Shown: positions 13,007 to 23,332 of the stretch, piece by piece
Position numbering within the stretch: the first letter of the stretch is position 1
Layout: every line of letters starts with the position of its first letter
Virus record (IMG/VR): IMGVR_UViG_3300013307_000035
Location: 1-35,016 of that record
Reading direction: 5' to 3' (one strand)
Source of the DNA: a virus
DNA length: 35,016 bases
The notes under the pieces: model-generated
The model's database searches: none
Seen by the model: the letters and a program-made list of their open reading frames with translations, nothing else
What the model was told of the DNA's origin: nothing
Made by a program: the position numbers and the translations under genes

Positions 13007-14572
13007 TCACATTCCTGTAGCTTCGTAATCCACCCTCGCATTTACCCCGCTTGAGCCATTCACAAAGAAACCAGTAAACCCTGAAGCCGTCCGAGAAGTT
13101 ATGATTACCGGAGCCTGACTTGATCCTGAGTCCCCGTTAACAGCAACAATGCTTACAATAGTATTAGGGAATGGGGCGCCAAAGCTGATGGAGAAGGAAC
13201 CTCCTGTCCCAAGCGCCGCAGTCTTGGATCCAGACTTCTTGATGTATTTTCCGACGCTGTATGATGACTCTCCATTCAAGTCATAGCCGCTGGCCGTGTT
13301 TGTTGCGGAGTTGCTTGACGTATTAGCGTACTCGCTACCGCCCAGCACGATATTGTCTTTTTGCTTACAGTATGACGATGTTCCGGCAAAAACGACGCCG
13401 TAGGCGCCAGCAGGCACTTTGATATAGTTGTTATGCACATCCACATATGAGCTTGAACCAACCACAGACACGCCATTAATCGAGGTGTGGATCGGACGTG
13501 ATTCCATAAAGTTGTCGGAAACAACTGCATGGTTCACATCTGTGATTGTTACGTGATTAATTGCAGAGTCGGCCGTTGCGTCAGCATAAAAAAGGCTGTT
13601 AGTAATGCTGAGCATCGCAAGATGGTTTGCAGAAACCCCGCGCTGAATATATTCAAACTGGCTTTTGTCAATGAAGAGCTGCGGAGGATAATAGCTGGAA
13701 TTGCCAGTATCAGATGCAAGCGCCTGAGCATTAACACCGATATTTGTGCTGTTCATGTTGCATTCAGAGATTATTGCACCCTCAATGCCTGGAGTTCCGC
13801 TCGATCGAAGCCAGATGCCGTTATTTACATTATTAGCGAAGCAGTTCCTGAAGTTTGCGAAGAATACACCCTGCTTGGCATCAATCCTGAATCCGGAGTT
13901 GATCAGGTTGCTTTTGGCTACCGATGTCGCTCCGCCAATGCCAAAGAAATAGCAATTTTCAATTACCGGATAAACAGGGTTGACCAAAACCGCCAATCCG
14001 TCGCCCCAGTAGCCAGCTGATGCTGTCCCGCCGACAGCGCTTCCAAATGCGTTAATCTCTTTGAGAATAATGCTTTTAGGCGATCCGCTGTTGCATGTCA
14101 CTTTGATTGCCGGGGCAGTAGTAACGATATTTGCTACCAGCGTCAGGCCTTCTGCAAAAAACTGCGCAACTGGAGTGGACGAACCTCCTTCAAGACCTGC
14201 GCTGACGGCCTTTGTTGTCCATTGCATTACGCTCGCACCAGAACCGGCGCCCAGCAGATATATCTGGCTTGATGCTCCATCCCAAACAATCTTTTTCGTC
14301 AGGTTATATGAGCCAGGGTTGCACCACAATACAGCGCCACGAGGTTGTGATGCTGCCCAGTCGAAAGCTGCCTGAATAGCCGCGGTGTCATCTGTGGAGC
14401 CATCAGCTTTTGCACCAAAGCTTTTAAGTGACCGGTACTGCCCTACCCAATCTCCTAAGCTTAATTTAGAAAACTGGCTAAGATCTATGGCGGATGCTTT
14501 GTTAATATCTTCTACATTTACAGTGTTTTTATCATCGGTTGTAGAAATTTGGTCGACACGTAATTTACTCAT
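13007..14572 (-). CDS. Tailspike with pectate-lyase-type beta-helix
   Basis: A 521-residue receptor-binding protein. A short N-terminal attachment segment (1-45, MSKLRVDQISTTDDKNTVNV) precedes the FGAKADGSTDDTAAIQAAFD motif that opens phage right-handed beta-helix (pectate lyase 3) domains. The middle, about 55-430, is rich in Asn/Ser/Gly repeats, followed by a C-terminal domain (PFPNTIVSIVAVNGD) that probably aids trimerisation. It likely binds or cuts host O antigen or capsule; catalytic residues cannot be named from sequence alone. Last gene of the late operon, with AGAGGA before the ATG. Confidence 0.87.
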   Translation of the reverse strand: MSKLRVDQISTTDDKNTVNVEDINKASAIDLSQFSKLSLGDWVGQYRSLKSFGAKADGSTDDTAAIQAAFDWAASQPRGAVLWCNPGSYNLTKKIVWDGASSQIYLLGAGSGASVMQWTTKAVSAGLEGGSSTPVAQFFAEGLTLVANIVTTAPAIKVTCNSGSPKSIILKEINAFGSAVGGTASAGYWGDGLAVLVNPVYPVIENCYFFGIGGATSVAKSNLINSGFRIDAKQGVFFANFRNCFANNVNNGIWLRSSGTPGIEGAIISECNMNSTNIGVNAQALASDTGNSSYYPPQLFIDKSQFEYIQRGVSANHLAMLSITNSLFYADATADSAINHVTITDVNHAVVSDNFMESRPIHTSINGVSVVGSSSYVDVHNNYIKVPAGAYGVVFAGTSSYCKQKDNIVLGGSEYANTSSNSATNTASGYDLNGESSYSVGKYIKKSGSKTAALGTGGSFSISFGAPFPNTIVSIVAVNGDSGSSQAPVIITSRTASGFTGFFVNGSSGVNARVDYEATGM

Positions 14573-14589
14573 AAATCCTCTCTTATTAA

Positions 14590-16080
14590 TTAGCGCGCCC
14601 TGCGAGCACGAATATAACCCGTTCCATTTACCGTGCCGGAGGTTCCAAAATTAACGAACGTCGTCAGATAAAAAGTTGTGTTTGCAGAAATATTAATTCT
14701 TCTTTGCGGTACTACTACGGAGTTATAACCCGTTATCGATACTGACTGATGCACCCTGTTTGGAAAATCAGCTACTGCTGCAGCGTTGTTATTAATGCTT
14801 CCCACCCAGGTGGATATGGTTGCTCCTGATGGCTCGTGGAGCATCGTAGCGGACACATCCCAGTCGCCAGGCGTAAGGCTTATTGAGACCAGAGATTTTG
14901 CAGTGCCCGATGTTAAGGCCGTGGCCGTTCCGGTAACCTCAATAACTTCGCCTATGCTACCGGCGGCAGCCGAAGAGCCATCCTTAACGCCGGCTATTGA
15001 AGTGACTTTTTGAAGTCCTGTGATGTCGCTGTTTGAACCAGAGGCGGCAGCACCAAGGCTTGTCCTTGCGCCGTCTTTCGTACTGGCACCAGTGCCGCCA
15101 TGTGCGATGTCATTGACCTTGCTTTCCTCGGTCGTCACTCGATCGCCAAGAGCATCAACCTGAGCCTGCAAGCTTGTTATTTCACTTTCAGATGCCAGAC
15201 TTGCCACCTGCACCACTTTACTTCCGTCCGACGTGGTTATCTGGTCAGCAATAACGTTATGCAGATCGGCGTCTTCAACTGCTCGGCCGTTGGCTACAGT
15301 CCATGATGAGTTTTCACCAATGGTCACCACCTGCCCCGGCGAGATGCCCAACTGCTCCCCGAAAGACCAGGCGTTTTTATTGGCCGGGATTTCAATACTG
15401 CTGTCAACCGTTTGGTCGTGCCAGCTGATTACCGAGAACGCGCTGGCTTCGAGCGGCACTTCGCCTGTAAGCTGCCGCTGAATATTAGCGTCAGCCTCAG
15501 CTCGCGCGTTGGTTTCAAGTTTATCCGCCGCCTCTCTGATTTGCGCTTCTTTTGCCAGCTGCTGATCGGTGTATGAACTGGCACCAGAACCTATAGCGTC
15601 CGCATAGTTTTTGTTGATAGCGTCAGCACCGTCTTCAGGCGGTGCAACATTGGCGATCCGATTCTGTTCAGAATCGTAATATGATGCGAACACATTGGGC
15701 CGCTTTAATGCCAGCGAGTCGAATTTCCAGCCGCGCTCCTGAATGAGCATCGTTAGCTTGTCCAGGGCCGCTTCATGTGACGCGGCCGGAAACTTACCGT
15801 TCTCGTAATATTTAGTTTCCTGTGTTGCTGGCGGGTCGCGGTACAGGAGGATGTTATATCCTGAGGGGTATGCTGTGTTGAATGTAACTACCCCACCATC
15901 GCCCCCGGCACCTGATACGCTAAAGTCGGCGCCGTTAGTTGGTGTGGCAATGTTGCCATCAGAATCAGCAACCATTGCCGAGATATCGCCGTTCTGCAGG
16001 AACCTGAACGGGATGGAGAAAACTTTCGTGCTGCCGTCTCCGGCATACTCTATATGGCTTTGGGTTGATGATACGGTCAT
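14590..16080 (-). CDS. Tail fibre/adaptor with T7-fibre N-terminal domain
   Basis: A 496-residue protein. Residues about 1-140 match the T7 gp17-type N-terminal domain (TQSHIEYAGDGSTKVFSIPF, then LLYRDPPATQETKYYENGKF and HEAALDKL), which attaches fibres to the tail. A helical stalk follows (ADKLETNARAEADANIQRQL), then a GGTGASTKDGARTSLGAA fibre repeat and a C-terminal beta domain ending GYIRARRAR. The start at 16080 has GGAG nine bases upstream; the ATG at 16098 lies in the T run of a terminator. It probably serves as adaptor for the tailspike encoded next. Confidence 0.87.
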   Translation of the reverse strand: MTVSSTQSHIEYAGDGSTKVFSIPFRFLQNGDISAMVADSDGNIATPTNGADFSVSGAGGDGGVVTFNTAYPSGYNILLYRDPPATQETKYYENGKFPAASHEAALDKLTMLIQERGWKFDSLALKRPNVFASYYDSEQNRIANVAPPEDGADAINKNYADAIGSGASSYTDQQLAKEAQIREAADKLETNARAEADANIQRQLTGEVPLEASAFSVISWHDQTVDSSIEIPANKNAWSFGEQLGISPGQVVTIGENSSWTVANGRAVEDADLHNVIADQITTSDGSKVVQVASLASESEITSLQAQVDALGDRVTTEESKVNDIAHGGTGASTKDGARTSLGAAASGSNSDITGLQKVTSIAGVKDGSSAAAGSIGEVIEVTGTATALTSGTAKSLVSISLTPGDWDVSATMLHEPSGATISTWVGSINNNAAAVADFPNRVHQSVSITGYNSVVVPQRRINISANTTFYLTTFVNFGTSGTVNGTGYIRARRAR

Positions 16081-16098
16081 CGGGTTTTCTCCGGACAT

Positions 16099-16121
16099 AA
16101 AAAAACCCGCCGAAGCGGGTT
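16099..16121 (-). terminator. Intrinsic terminator upstream of tail fibre gene
   Basis: On the minus strand AACCCGC-TTCG-GCGGGTT followed by seven Ts, between the large ejection protein and the tail fibre, inside the late operon. Confidence 0.8.
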
Positions 16122-16138
16122 GTGTGATTTATCGTTTG

Positions 16139-18631
16139 TTATTGGCCTAACGGCTTGGTGTATTCGCCAACGCCGGGCGCGCTCAGGCTGCCGGATGGGT
16201 CGTAAAAATACTGCTGCCCTTTCTGATCTGCGTATTTCCTCAGGCGGCGCTGATAGCCTGGGTTTAATGCTTCGGCCGCATCGTTAAAGAAGAGATGATC
16301 TACCGCGGCTTTCGTATACCAGTAATTTAGCGGGGCAATCTGCTGCCGGCCAAAACGAATAGCCATGTATCCGGCCTTACTGGGGTCTGTTGGTGCCGTA
16401 AATGCAATCTTGCCAAGCGTGCCGAGGTCGCCGAATATCGGAACCGCGCTGGAGCTGTGGCCGCTGTTGTCCCCGCTCACCGCGTCATACATGCTGGTGA
16501 TCAAGTCCTGAACCATTGCAAAACCACCAGCCACCGCCATCGCCCGGCCTACGGTGCGCCAGTCATCCAGTGGCGGAGGATTCTGACCATTGGTAAGCGC
16601 CTGCGCCGCGAGCGCCATATAACCGAAGCCGAGCGAGGTTGCGGCTGTGGCGGCCACATAACCAACGCGCGTGCTTCCTGATTTCCTGCTCAGGCGATCG
16701 AGCATGTGCGCTGTTTGGATGGCTCCGGCGTTTTTAAACAGCATGACCTGCTTCGTCAGCGCGTTTGTCCGCCCGCCAGCGCTCATGATGGTCTGCGCGG
16801 TCAGGTTATGCTCGGACGTCACGATATCACCGCCCATGCGCACAAAGCCCATAATGCGGGATTGCAGGCGCATGGTGTCATCCGGGCTGAGTCCCAGCGC
16901 CGAAACATCTGAAACGTCGTGAATGTCATGCCCACGCAGGGACTGGCGCGGCAAGTTAACGATGTGCGCCCAGTCCTGCTCCGTAATACCAGCATTGTTT
17001 AGAAGCGCTCGCTGGCTGTCGTCAAGCTTAACCCAGCCGCGCTTAGACCAGTCAGCCAGGGCGAAAGCATGCGAAGTTTGCCCGGCCCTGCGCGCGGCGT
17101 TCGTCCATGTGTCCAGCAGCGTATATTTCATCGTTGCCTGGGCGTAGCGGCTCATGGCATTACCGATATTAAAACGTCCCTGCGTCATGATCCTCTCTGC
17201 GCCCTGCCGTGCGGCCAGCGTGGCCACCTCAGCACCAATACCAAATTGTGCCGCCTCTTTCGGGCTGAAGGCCGTCCGAAGTATTGTGCCGATATTCCCG
17301 AGCTGGCCAACATCAGCCATGTTCAGCAGGATACCCGGCGTATCCTGGAATGGTGCTCGCAAAGCCGTGCTGGTCAACTTCGTTGCCGCCTGGTACGCGG
17401 TCAGTGCGCTACTGATCCGGTCAAACGTGGTGAAGTCGTTATTGTTGTTAGCCATCTGCCGGAAATAGGCGTCAGGGCTGAACGCGCCACGTGTCGCGCC
17501 CTTCACACTGCCATCACCATCAAACACAGCGCCCGGCATCTGACTATCGCGCTTTAACGCCGTATCGCGCAGGGTAGCAAACGTCATGCCGGGGTTGGGC
17601 CCCAGCTCGTTGATCATTGCCGAGTCGCGCGCTGCGCGGTTGAGATGTGAGAAGAACGAGGAACCCAGAGAGCGATCGCTGAACTGCCGGTTGTACTCAA
17701 CCACGGCGTCAGCATCACGAAGGTGAATCTCGCGATGGCTTGCATTAAGCGATCTGGCTATGTTCGAGCTGCCGAAGCCAGCAGATGCATCCTGCGCCAG
17801 CCCTTGCTCATCCACCGATATTTTGTTAACCCCATCGGTAACCAGCGTGTCATACATTTTATCGACCACACCTTGCAAAGACACGTCATCCAGCTGCTGA
17901 CCTGCATCGCTGAGATACTGCTTACGGTCGAGATTCTTCATCATGAAGCTGACCCATGAGCCTTTGCCGATCCGCTGCATAACGGTCGGGTCGTGGGCCT
18001 GCGGGGCGTAATTGTCCAGCTTGCCTACCGTCCCGCCGGCGCGGTTGCGTGCCTGCCGGTATCCTTCCATAGAGTCCGACCACTTTTGCGCAAAAGCTCT
18101 GGCACCAGCGTTACCGGTATTCTGGCCGTAAATCTCCTTTACCACGTCGCTGAAGTACGCATCGCTGCGGCGGTTGCCGAAATCCACACCCAGCCCGCCT
18201 ACCTTTGCCTCTTTCAGCATGTCACCGAAGCCGCGCACTGCTACCTGCTCAGCGCCTCGCAGCGTGTTATCCACACCTTCCAGCATGTCGATCAGCGCGT
18301 TGCTCCATTTTCCGGGCTTGTCCTTACGAGCTGCCGCCAGGTCATTCATCCGGTTAGCCGCATCGGAGATTGCCGCAATCTGCCGGAGCTTGCTGCGCGC
18401 TACGCTGTCGGCCTGAATCTGCTCCTGGTCCCGAACCCAGTTTCCGATCGCAATCGTGCGCTCGTCCGGCGACATGCCTTGCCACGCCGCGCGGTCGCGA
18501 CGGGCCAGAACCTTGGCGCCCTCATACATCCGGGAGTCGATGCGGTCAATAGCCGCCTTCGTCAGCTTTTCCGGCTTTCCGCTCAGTTTTGACAGGTGCT
18601 CTTCAACGGCCTGTATGCACTGTGGTTTCAT
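16139..18631 (-). CDS. Large internal virion (ejection) protein
   Basis: An 830-residue protein, largely helical, with hydrophobic segments near residues 655-700 (VGYVAATAATSLGFGYMALA and AVAGGFAMVQDL). Its place between the other ejection proteins and the tail fibre, and its size, parallel T7 gp16 and the corresponding epsilon15 virion protein, which leave the capsid and line the DNA channel through the envelope. No transglycosylase motif is seen here; that domain appears in the 801-residue protein. GGGAAT precedes the ATG, two bases after the preceding gene ends. Confidence 0.75.
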   Translation of the reverse strand: MKPQCIQAVEEHLSKLSGKPEKLTKAAIDRIDSRMYEGAKVLARRDRAAWQGMSPDERTIAIGNWVRDQEQIQADSVARSKLRQIAAISDAANRMNDLAAARKDKPGKWSNALIDMLEGVDNTLRGAEQVAVRGFGDMLKEAKVGGLGVDFGNRRSDAYFSDVVKEIYGQNTGNAGARAFAQKWSDSMEGYRQARNRAGGTVGKLDNYAPQAHDPTVMQRIGKGSWVSFMMKNLDRKQYLSDAGQQLDDVSLQGVVDKMYDTLVTDGVNKISVDEQGLAQDASAGFGSSNIARSLNASHREIHLRDADAVVEYNRQFSDRSLGSSFFSHLNRAARDSAMINELGPNPGMTFATLRDTALKRDSQMPGAVFDGDGSVKGATRGAFSPDAYFRQMANNNNDFTTFDRISSALTAYQAATKLTSTALRAPFQDTPGILLNMADVGQLGNIGTILRTAFSPKEAAQFGIGAEVATLAARQGAERIMTQGRFNIGNAMSRYAQATMKYTLLDTWTNAARRAGQTSHAFALADWSKRGWVKLDDSQRALLNNAGITEQDWAHIVNLPRQSLRGHDIHDVSDVSALGLSPDDTMRLQSRIMGFVRMGGDIVTSEHNLTAQTIMSAGGRTNALTKQVMLFKNAGAIQTAHMLDRLSRKSGSTRVGYVAATAATSLGFGYMALAAQALTNGQNPPPLDDWRTVGRAMAVAGGFAMVQDLITSMYDAVSGDNSGHSSSAVPIFGDLGTLGKIAFTAPTDPSKAGYMAIRFGRQQIAPLNYWYTKAAVDHLFFNDAAEALNPGYQRRLRKYADQKGQQYFYDPSGSLSAPGVGEYTKPLGQ

Positions 18632-18632
18632 A

Positions 18633-20459
18633 TTAATTCCCGTACTTCAGCGCGCACGTGGCGGCCACATCGTAAACCTGTGAGTTTTGATGCGCTGCTG
18701 TGTGCTCTGCTTCGATAGATTCAAGGTGTGGCTCGATAGTGTCAGCCAGCTCCGGGTGCGTTTCTCGCAGCGCCTGAATCTGCTCACGCACGGTATCGAA
18801 CGGCCTTTCGTTGAACTCACTGATTACGCCAGAGCGCGATTCAGTACTCTGCGGTTGCGGGATTGCCTGCTCATCGGATGCCTGGGCGATGCGGTCAATT
18901 CGCTGTGTAGCGTTGTCGCTCAGTTGGCCGCGTTCAATGTTTCCCGTGTCGATATCTCTGTTGGCAAGGAAGGTTCGATCTTCATTGATATGTTCCGAGA
19001 CATCGACGGCTTTACCTGCATGGATAGACTCGCTGGCGGAATCCATAGCCCTGACATGCCCGGCTTCGGCTGATGCGTCTGTAGCCAGTCCCGGCGCAGA
19101 CTCAGTGACGTAATTGTCATGGATAAGGTGAGCTGTCGCGGCATCCTCATGTACGCTGGTAACTGAGTTGGCATGCTCTTCGCGCAAACGTTGATCAATC
19201 CTCGATAACTCGGCTTTTGCCTCGAAGAGGCTACCACCCGGTGAGTGCTCCGCCAGAGTATCTCTGGCATCACTCAGGCGTGAATTTGCCTGAGCTATCT
19301 GTCGATCGATATCAGATAATTGCGCTGACCTTGCCGCTCTTGCTTGCGAAAGTGACTTACCAGACCCTTTTATCTCAGCGTTTGCGACCTGATTCCTCTG
19401 CTGAGAAAGCCTGTCAATTATCCTTTGGCTGTTTGCGACTTCGGACTGCCAGACCTTGCGATCGCCTCGCGATAAAAGCTGTGATGCTCTTTCCTGCAGG
19501 CTATCGACATACGCGCTATATGAAGGCTGGTCATTCAGTGCGGGAGGCTGATTAGCTTGAGTCGCCGGTGTATCCATTCCCCCGCTTTCAGAGCGCGGCG
19601 AAACGCTTTGGCTTTCAGGATCAACAGCGTCCCTTGCAGGCATTCTAATCTCAGCAACCTCGGGCGAGTTTGGTGGAGCGACCACATCATCGTGATGCCG
19701 GCTGCGCCACCCAATCAAGCCAAAAGCACCACCTAGCGCAAATTCGGTTACGCGGCTGGCCGCATCCGCCTGGCGCATCTGTCTGGCCTGATCGTGAAAA
19801 CCAGCCTCATCCAGAATTGCAGCGCGCCCCCAGCGGTCTACCTCACCGGTCGCGCTGTTAGCCAGGCCGCCGAGCAAAAATCGCGATCCGTATAAAACAG
19901 CCCCCCTTCCGAAACCAGCGAAGCCAGGGATAGCCGCGCCAGCACCTGCGGTAAGGCCGCCGACCGCGCCATAGGTTTCGAGTTCTTCACCGGTCAGGCC
20001 GATTTTAGCGCCTTCAGCGTGCGCCTCTGTTTGCCCCTGAGCTGCTGCTAACACAATGCCTGCGGCCGGGTTCACAACCATAGCCGCCAGTGACGGAGCC
20101 TGCTGAGCCAATCCGCCGAGTATTGTGCCTACTGTCCCGACCTGCTCGCTGTCGAAGTTTTTATATTGCGGTAGCTGTGCTTCCGTTGGTGGCGCGGCTT
20201 CGGCTGATTCACGACCGGCACGTTCGGTTTCTTCGCTGCCTGTAATAGCTGCGCCCGCCAGCATCTGTGCGCCAGACAGACGCATCTGCGCATTGCCCGT
20301 ATTAGCCGCAATGCGTTCCAGCGAAGTACCAGCGTTGCTTAGCCCGGTAGACAAACCGATGCCGATCCCCTGCAGGGCGCCAGCATCGATTTTCTTCAGG
20401 CTTTCCCCGCCGTTCTGCGCCAGCGTGTCGTCAAGCTGCTTGTCGTATAACAGGCTCAT
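18633..20459 (-). CDS. Internal virion (ejection) protein, Gly/Ala rich
   Basis: A 608-residue protein. Residues about 30-260 are Gly/Ala rich with hydrophobic stretches (MVVNPAAGIVLAAAQG, GGLTAGAGAAIPGFAGFGRG) that could insert in membranes. Residues about 320-420 form a coiled coil (QRIIDRLSQQRNQVANAEIK). It overlaps the previous gene by four bases (ATGA). No enzyme motif is seen. The role as an ejected channel component is inferred from composition and position. Confidence 0.72.
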   Translation of the reverse strand: MSLLYDKQLDDTLAQNGGESLKKIDAGALQGIGIGLSTGLSNAGTSLERIAANTGNAQMRLSGAQMLAGAAITGSEETERAGRESAEAAPPTEAQLPQYKNFDSEQVGTVGTILGGLAQQAPSLAAMVVNPAAGIVLAAAQGQTEAHAEGAKIGLTGEELETYGAVGGLTAGAGAAIPGFAGFGRGAVLYGSRFLLGGLANSATGEVDRWGRAAILDEAGFHDQARQMRQADAASRVTEFALGGAFGLIGWRSRHHDDVVAPPNSPEVAEIRMPARDAVDPESQSVSPRSESGGMDTPATQANQPPALNDQPSYSAYVDSLQERASQLLSRGDRKVWQSEVANSQRIIDRLSQQRNQVANAEIKGSGKSLSQARAARSAQLSDIDRQIAQANSRLSDARDTLAEHSPGGSLFEAKAELSRIDQRLREEHANSVTSVHEDAATAHLIHDNYVTESAPGLATDASAEAGHVRAMDSASESIHAGKAVDVSEHINEDRTFLANRDIDTGNIERGQLSDNATQRIDRIAQASDEQAIPQPQSTESRSGVISEFNERPFDTVREQIQALRETHPELADTIEPHLESIEAEHTAAHQNSQVYDVAATCALKYGN

Positions 20460-22861
20460 TTGCTTACCTCAATGACTACCGGGCGCCCATCACTGCCGAC
20501 TACCTTTCGCTGAGAAGCGGCATTTATCAGCACCTGATTGCCGTCTACGTCAGGGGTAAAGGTGTAGGTGCCATTGCGAAGTCCGTTGTTAACGCTTTGC
20601 GCATATTCACCCAGGCGCTTTATTCCGTTATTGATGCTGTCCTTGAAGGTGTTTTCGCTGATGCCTGGCGGCGCGATGATAGCTGCGCTTCCGATCTTCA
20701 CAGGTGTACCGATGATTTTATGCAGCGCATCGCCATCCGGTGCCCGATTAAGGTCGCCGCCGCTTCCCGCGTGGTATGACTTAACCACTGGCAGCAGCTG
20801 CTGGATTTGCGACACACTCATGCCAGGGTATTCTCTTTTGATTTTGGACATCGTGTCCTCTTCAAACCCTGCGCCAAAATTCACTTTTGCCGCGCCATCG
20901 ACTGGGTTAATCAGGCGATTACCCCGATCCACTGCCAGCGCTGCGGCATACCCTGCAGGCGTGTTTGCCAGACTGGCTACCGCAGAAACCTGAAGGGAGT
21001 CGCCGCCAACCTCGCGCGCCAGACGTGTTGCTATCGCCGGTGAGCTGCTGGCCTGTGTGTTGCGCCAGAACTGGATACGCTGATCCGGCGTCATACGGGC
21101 ATATGCGTCCTGTGTGTTGTGAAGTTCGTCAGGCGTCATCAGGTTTTTACCGGCTGTAGGGCCATACTTCTGCGCGATTGAGTCAGCATTAACCTGTCGC
21201 TGCAGTAGCTGCTGTCCCCACGCGCCAGGCTGGTCAATGGCATCACCGGCATTCAGCGGCTGTAGAGGCTGCCCGGAATCGAGCGCGCCGACAGCCTGCG
21301 GGTTCTGTTGAATGTCGGTACGGCGCTTGTCGACACCGCGCTGCACAGCTTCAAGCACTTTGTACTCGGTTTCAGATCCGCCATTCTGCTTAAGGTCAAG
21401 ACGCATGGTATCCAGCTGCTGCTGAGCCTGCGCCGGTGGCAGAGTCATGAGCTGCTGAGTTTTAACCATGGCGCCACGGAGTACATCGGCTGCGCCGTCA
21501 TACTGCGTACCCTGGACTGTGGTGGTGTAATTCTGCCAGTCTGTTTGTGAAGGGATTTCACCGCTGGCGATCCGGTTCTGCATGATGTCACTGGCGTGTG
21601 ATGCAGCTGTTTCGCGTTTAGCTGCCAGCGCGGCCTGTTGCGTCTGCTGAGCGATCTGGAAAGCAATAGCCCTGTCATTGTTGGCCTGCGCCATGCGATA
21701 CAGTGACTGGGTTTGCTCCATCGACAAATGCCCGGTATTGACCCCAGGAGCTAATGCTGCGGGGTTGTCTACCGCATTCCATGCCCTGCTTGCCTGGCCG
21801 TCGTCAATTTCTCCGCCGTAGCCTTCCTGCTTTGCCATCGCCTTTGCGACGCTGGTCAGCTGCTTCGCATCGCTCGGGTTGAGCTTAGCGTCAACCGGGA
21901 TGCCTGTTGCGCTGCTAACAGCCTGGGCGTACTGAGTAGGATTGTTGTTATCTGACTGTGGCGCCCAGCGGTTAATCAGGGATGTCAGCGTGTCGTCGCC
22001 GTTGTTGATATGGTTGCGGATCAGCTTAAGGCCAGCGCGCAGACCATGCTCCGGTGTATCAAACTGCTCGAACCCTGTGCCGTTGTCGCCACCTTTTCCC
22101 AGCCAGCTGTTGCTGGTGGAATAGCGAAGGTTTAGCGGGTTGTTGTTGCGCGTGGCCAGCGTGCCGGAAGAACCTTTTGCCGCAGCGTTATCAAGCTTCT
22201 GCGCCTGTATCTGACTCATCAGGTGCTCAGATGCGTTATTGGCCGCCCACAGGCCTTTGGCATATTCCCATGAGTTAAGGCCTTTTTGCTGCATCTGTGC
22301 TTTCACTGCCGGAGGCAGGTCGCTATCGTTAACACTTTGAAGCCAGCTTTGCTGTAGCGCCTGCGAACCATTCGGATTCTGAAGGATTTGCGATCCGATC
22401 TGCGATGCAGTGTCTTCAAAGTTACTGAGCTTTATCTGCGTCGCCTGGCCCTGCCCCCAGTTAATGGCCTGATTTTCTACCTGCCCGCGAGCCTGCGCCC
22501 AGCGAAGGGTGTAATCCTGCTTTTCCGATTCGCTCAGCTCGGGATGGTTTGAAAAGAAATCCTGCTCATGCTGCTTTGCGATCTGCTGCGCTGCGGGTAT
22601 GTAGTCGATGCCGGTCTGCGACTCCTGCTGCGCATCATTCAGGGACTGGCTCAGGGCGGACTGTGAATTAACAAAGTCCGTCATGTACTGCGTATTCTTT
22701 ACGGCTGCCTGCTGCTGTCCAAGCCTCACCGCGGCATCTGCGAAAGAGTTAACGCCCTGTAAAACCATCTGGCTATCGGTTGATTGCGTTGGCGTGTTGA
22801 TGGTGGACGGGCCAGCCGCGCGAATGCCAACCTGCTGCTGATAAACCGGGATTCTCGCCAT
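20456..22861 (-). CDS. Internal virion protein with peptidoglycan-hydrolase-like domain
   Basis: An 801-residue protein. Residues about 230-370 contain the pattern RNNNPLNLRY, FEQFDTPEHGLRAGLKLI, SLINRWAP and NPTQYAQAVSSATGI. This pattern is known from virion-associated lytic (P5-type) structural proteins, which open the cell wall during DNA injection. The remainder is long helical Gln/Ala-rich sequence typical of ejected proteins. AAGG precedes the ATG. It would be the T7 gp15/gp16 functional counterpart here. Confidence 0.78.
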   Translation of the reverse strand: MARIPVYQQQVGIRAAGPSTINTPTQSTDSQMVLQGVNSFADAAVRLGQQQAAVKNTQYMTDFVNSQSALSQSLNDAQQESQTGIDYIPAAQQIAKQHEQDFFSNHPELSESEKQDYTLRWAQARGQVENQAINWGQGQATQIKLSNFEDTASQIGSQILQNPNGSQALQQSWLQSVNDSDLPPAVKAQMQQKGLNSWEYAKGLWAANNASEHLMSQIQAQKLDNAAAKGSSGTLATRNNNPLNLRYSTSNSWLGKGGDNGTGFEQFDTPEHGLRAGLKLIRNHINNGDDTLTSLINRWAPQSDNNNPTQYAQAVSSATGIPVDAKLNPSDAKQLTSVAKAMAKQEGYGGEIDDGQASRAWNAVDNPAALAPGVNTGHLSMEQTQSLYRMAQANNDRAIAFQIAQQTQQAALAAKRETAASHASDIMQNRIASGEIPSQTDWQNYTTTVQGTQYDGAADVLRGAMVKTQQLMTLPPAQAQQQLDTMRLDLKQNGGSETEYKVLEAVQRGVDKRRTDIQQNPQAVGALDSGQPLQPLNAGDAIDQPGAWGQQLLQRQVNADSIAQKYGPTAGKNLMTPDELHNTQDAYARMTPDQRIQFWRNTQASSSPAIATRLAREVGGDSLQVSAVASLANTPAGYAAALAVDRGNRLINPVDGAAKVNFGAGFEEDTMSKIKREYPGMSVSQIQQLLPVVKSYHAGSGGDLNRAPDGDALHKIIGTPVKIGSAAIIAPPGISENTFKDSINNGIKRLGEYAQSVNNGLRNGTYTFTPDVDGNQVLINAASQRKVVGSDGRPVVIEVSK

Positions 22862-22870
22862 CGTTCAACC

Positions 22871-23332
22871 TTATTTTTTAAACAGTGATCGGGTGCTGTA
22901 GAAAGAGCCGGCAGTGGATGCCGCGCCGCCGAGCAGGCTTAGTAACCCTGCCTGCTGGGATTTGGCAGAAGTTCGCAGCGCGCTGGCCTGATTGTTCAGG
23001 TTGGCAATTTGCGAACGGCCGTTGTAATCAGCGTTAGCCGCGTCCATCTCGGTATCGATGGCAGTAGATCGCTGGATCAGGGCATTGGTGCCGCCGGCGC
23101 CGGTTCCATTATCAGCAAATGCAGCCGACTGACCGGCAAGAACCTGATCGCCCTGCCTGCGAACCTGTGAAACCTGCGACCCGGTTTGCAGCGCAACGTT
23201 GCCAGCCTGTTGGTCGAGAAGATTGGCGTTGAGTCTGCTTTGCGATGCGGCACTGTTCGCGCCGCTTATATTGCTCAAAGCACTTAATCCTGCCGCGCCA
23301 CCGGCAATCCAGGGTGCTGCCGCTGCTGCCAT
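22871..23332 (-). CDS. Small internal virion protein (T7 gp14-like)
   Basis: A 153-residue protein with an Ala/Gly-rich hydrophobic N-terminus (WIAGGAAGLSALSNISG), a helical Gln/Asn/Ala-rich centre and a hydrophobic C-terminal segment (LLSLLGGAASTAG). Composition and position match T7 gp14-like ejection proteins. Start overlaps the previous stop (TAATG). Confidence 0.72.
   Translation of the reverse strand: MAAAAAPWIAGGAAGLSALSNISGANSAASQSRLNANLLDQQAGNVALQTGSQVSQVRRQGDQVLAGQSAAFADNGTGAGGTNALIQRSTAIDTEMDAANADYNGRSQIANLNNQASALRTSAKSQQAGLLSLLGGAASTAGSFYSTRSLFKK

Noticed and set aside
13529-14020. Plus-strand 163-residue open frame inside the tailspike gene
   Set aside because: Antisense shadow with no ribosome site and no recognisable protein pattern.
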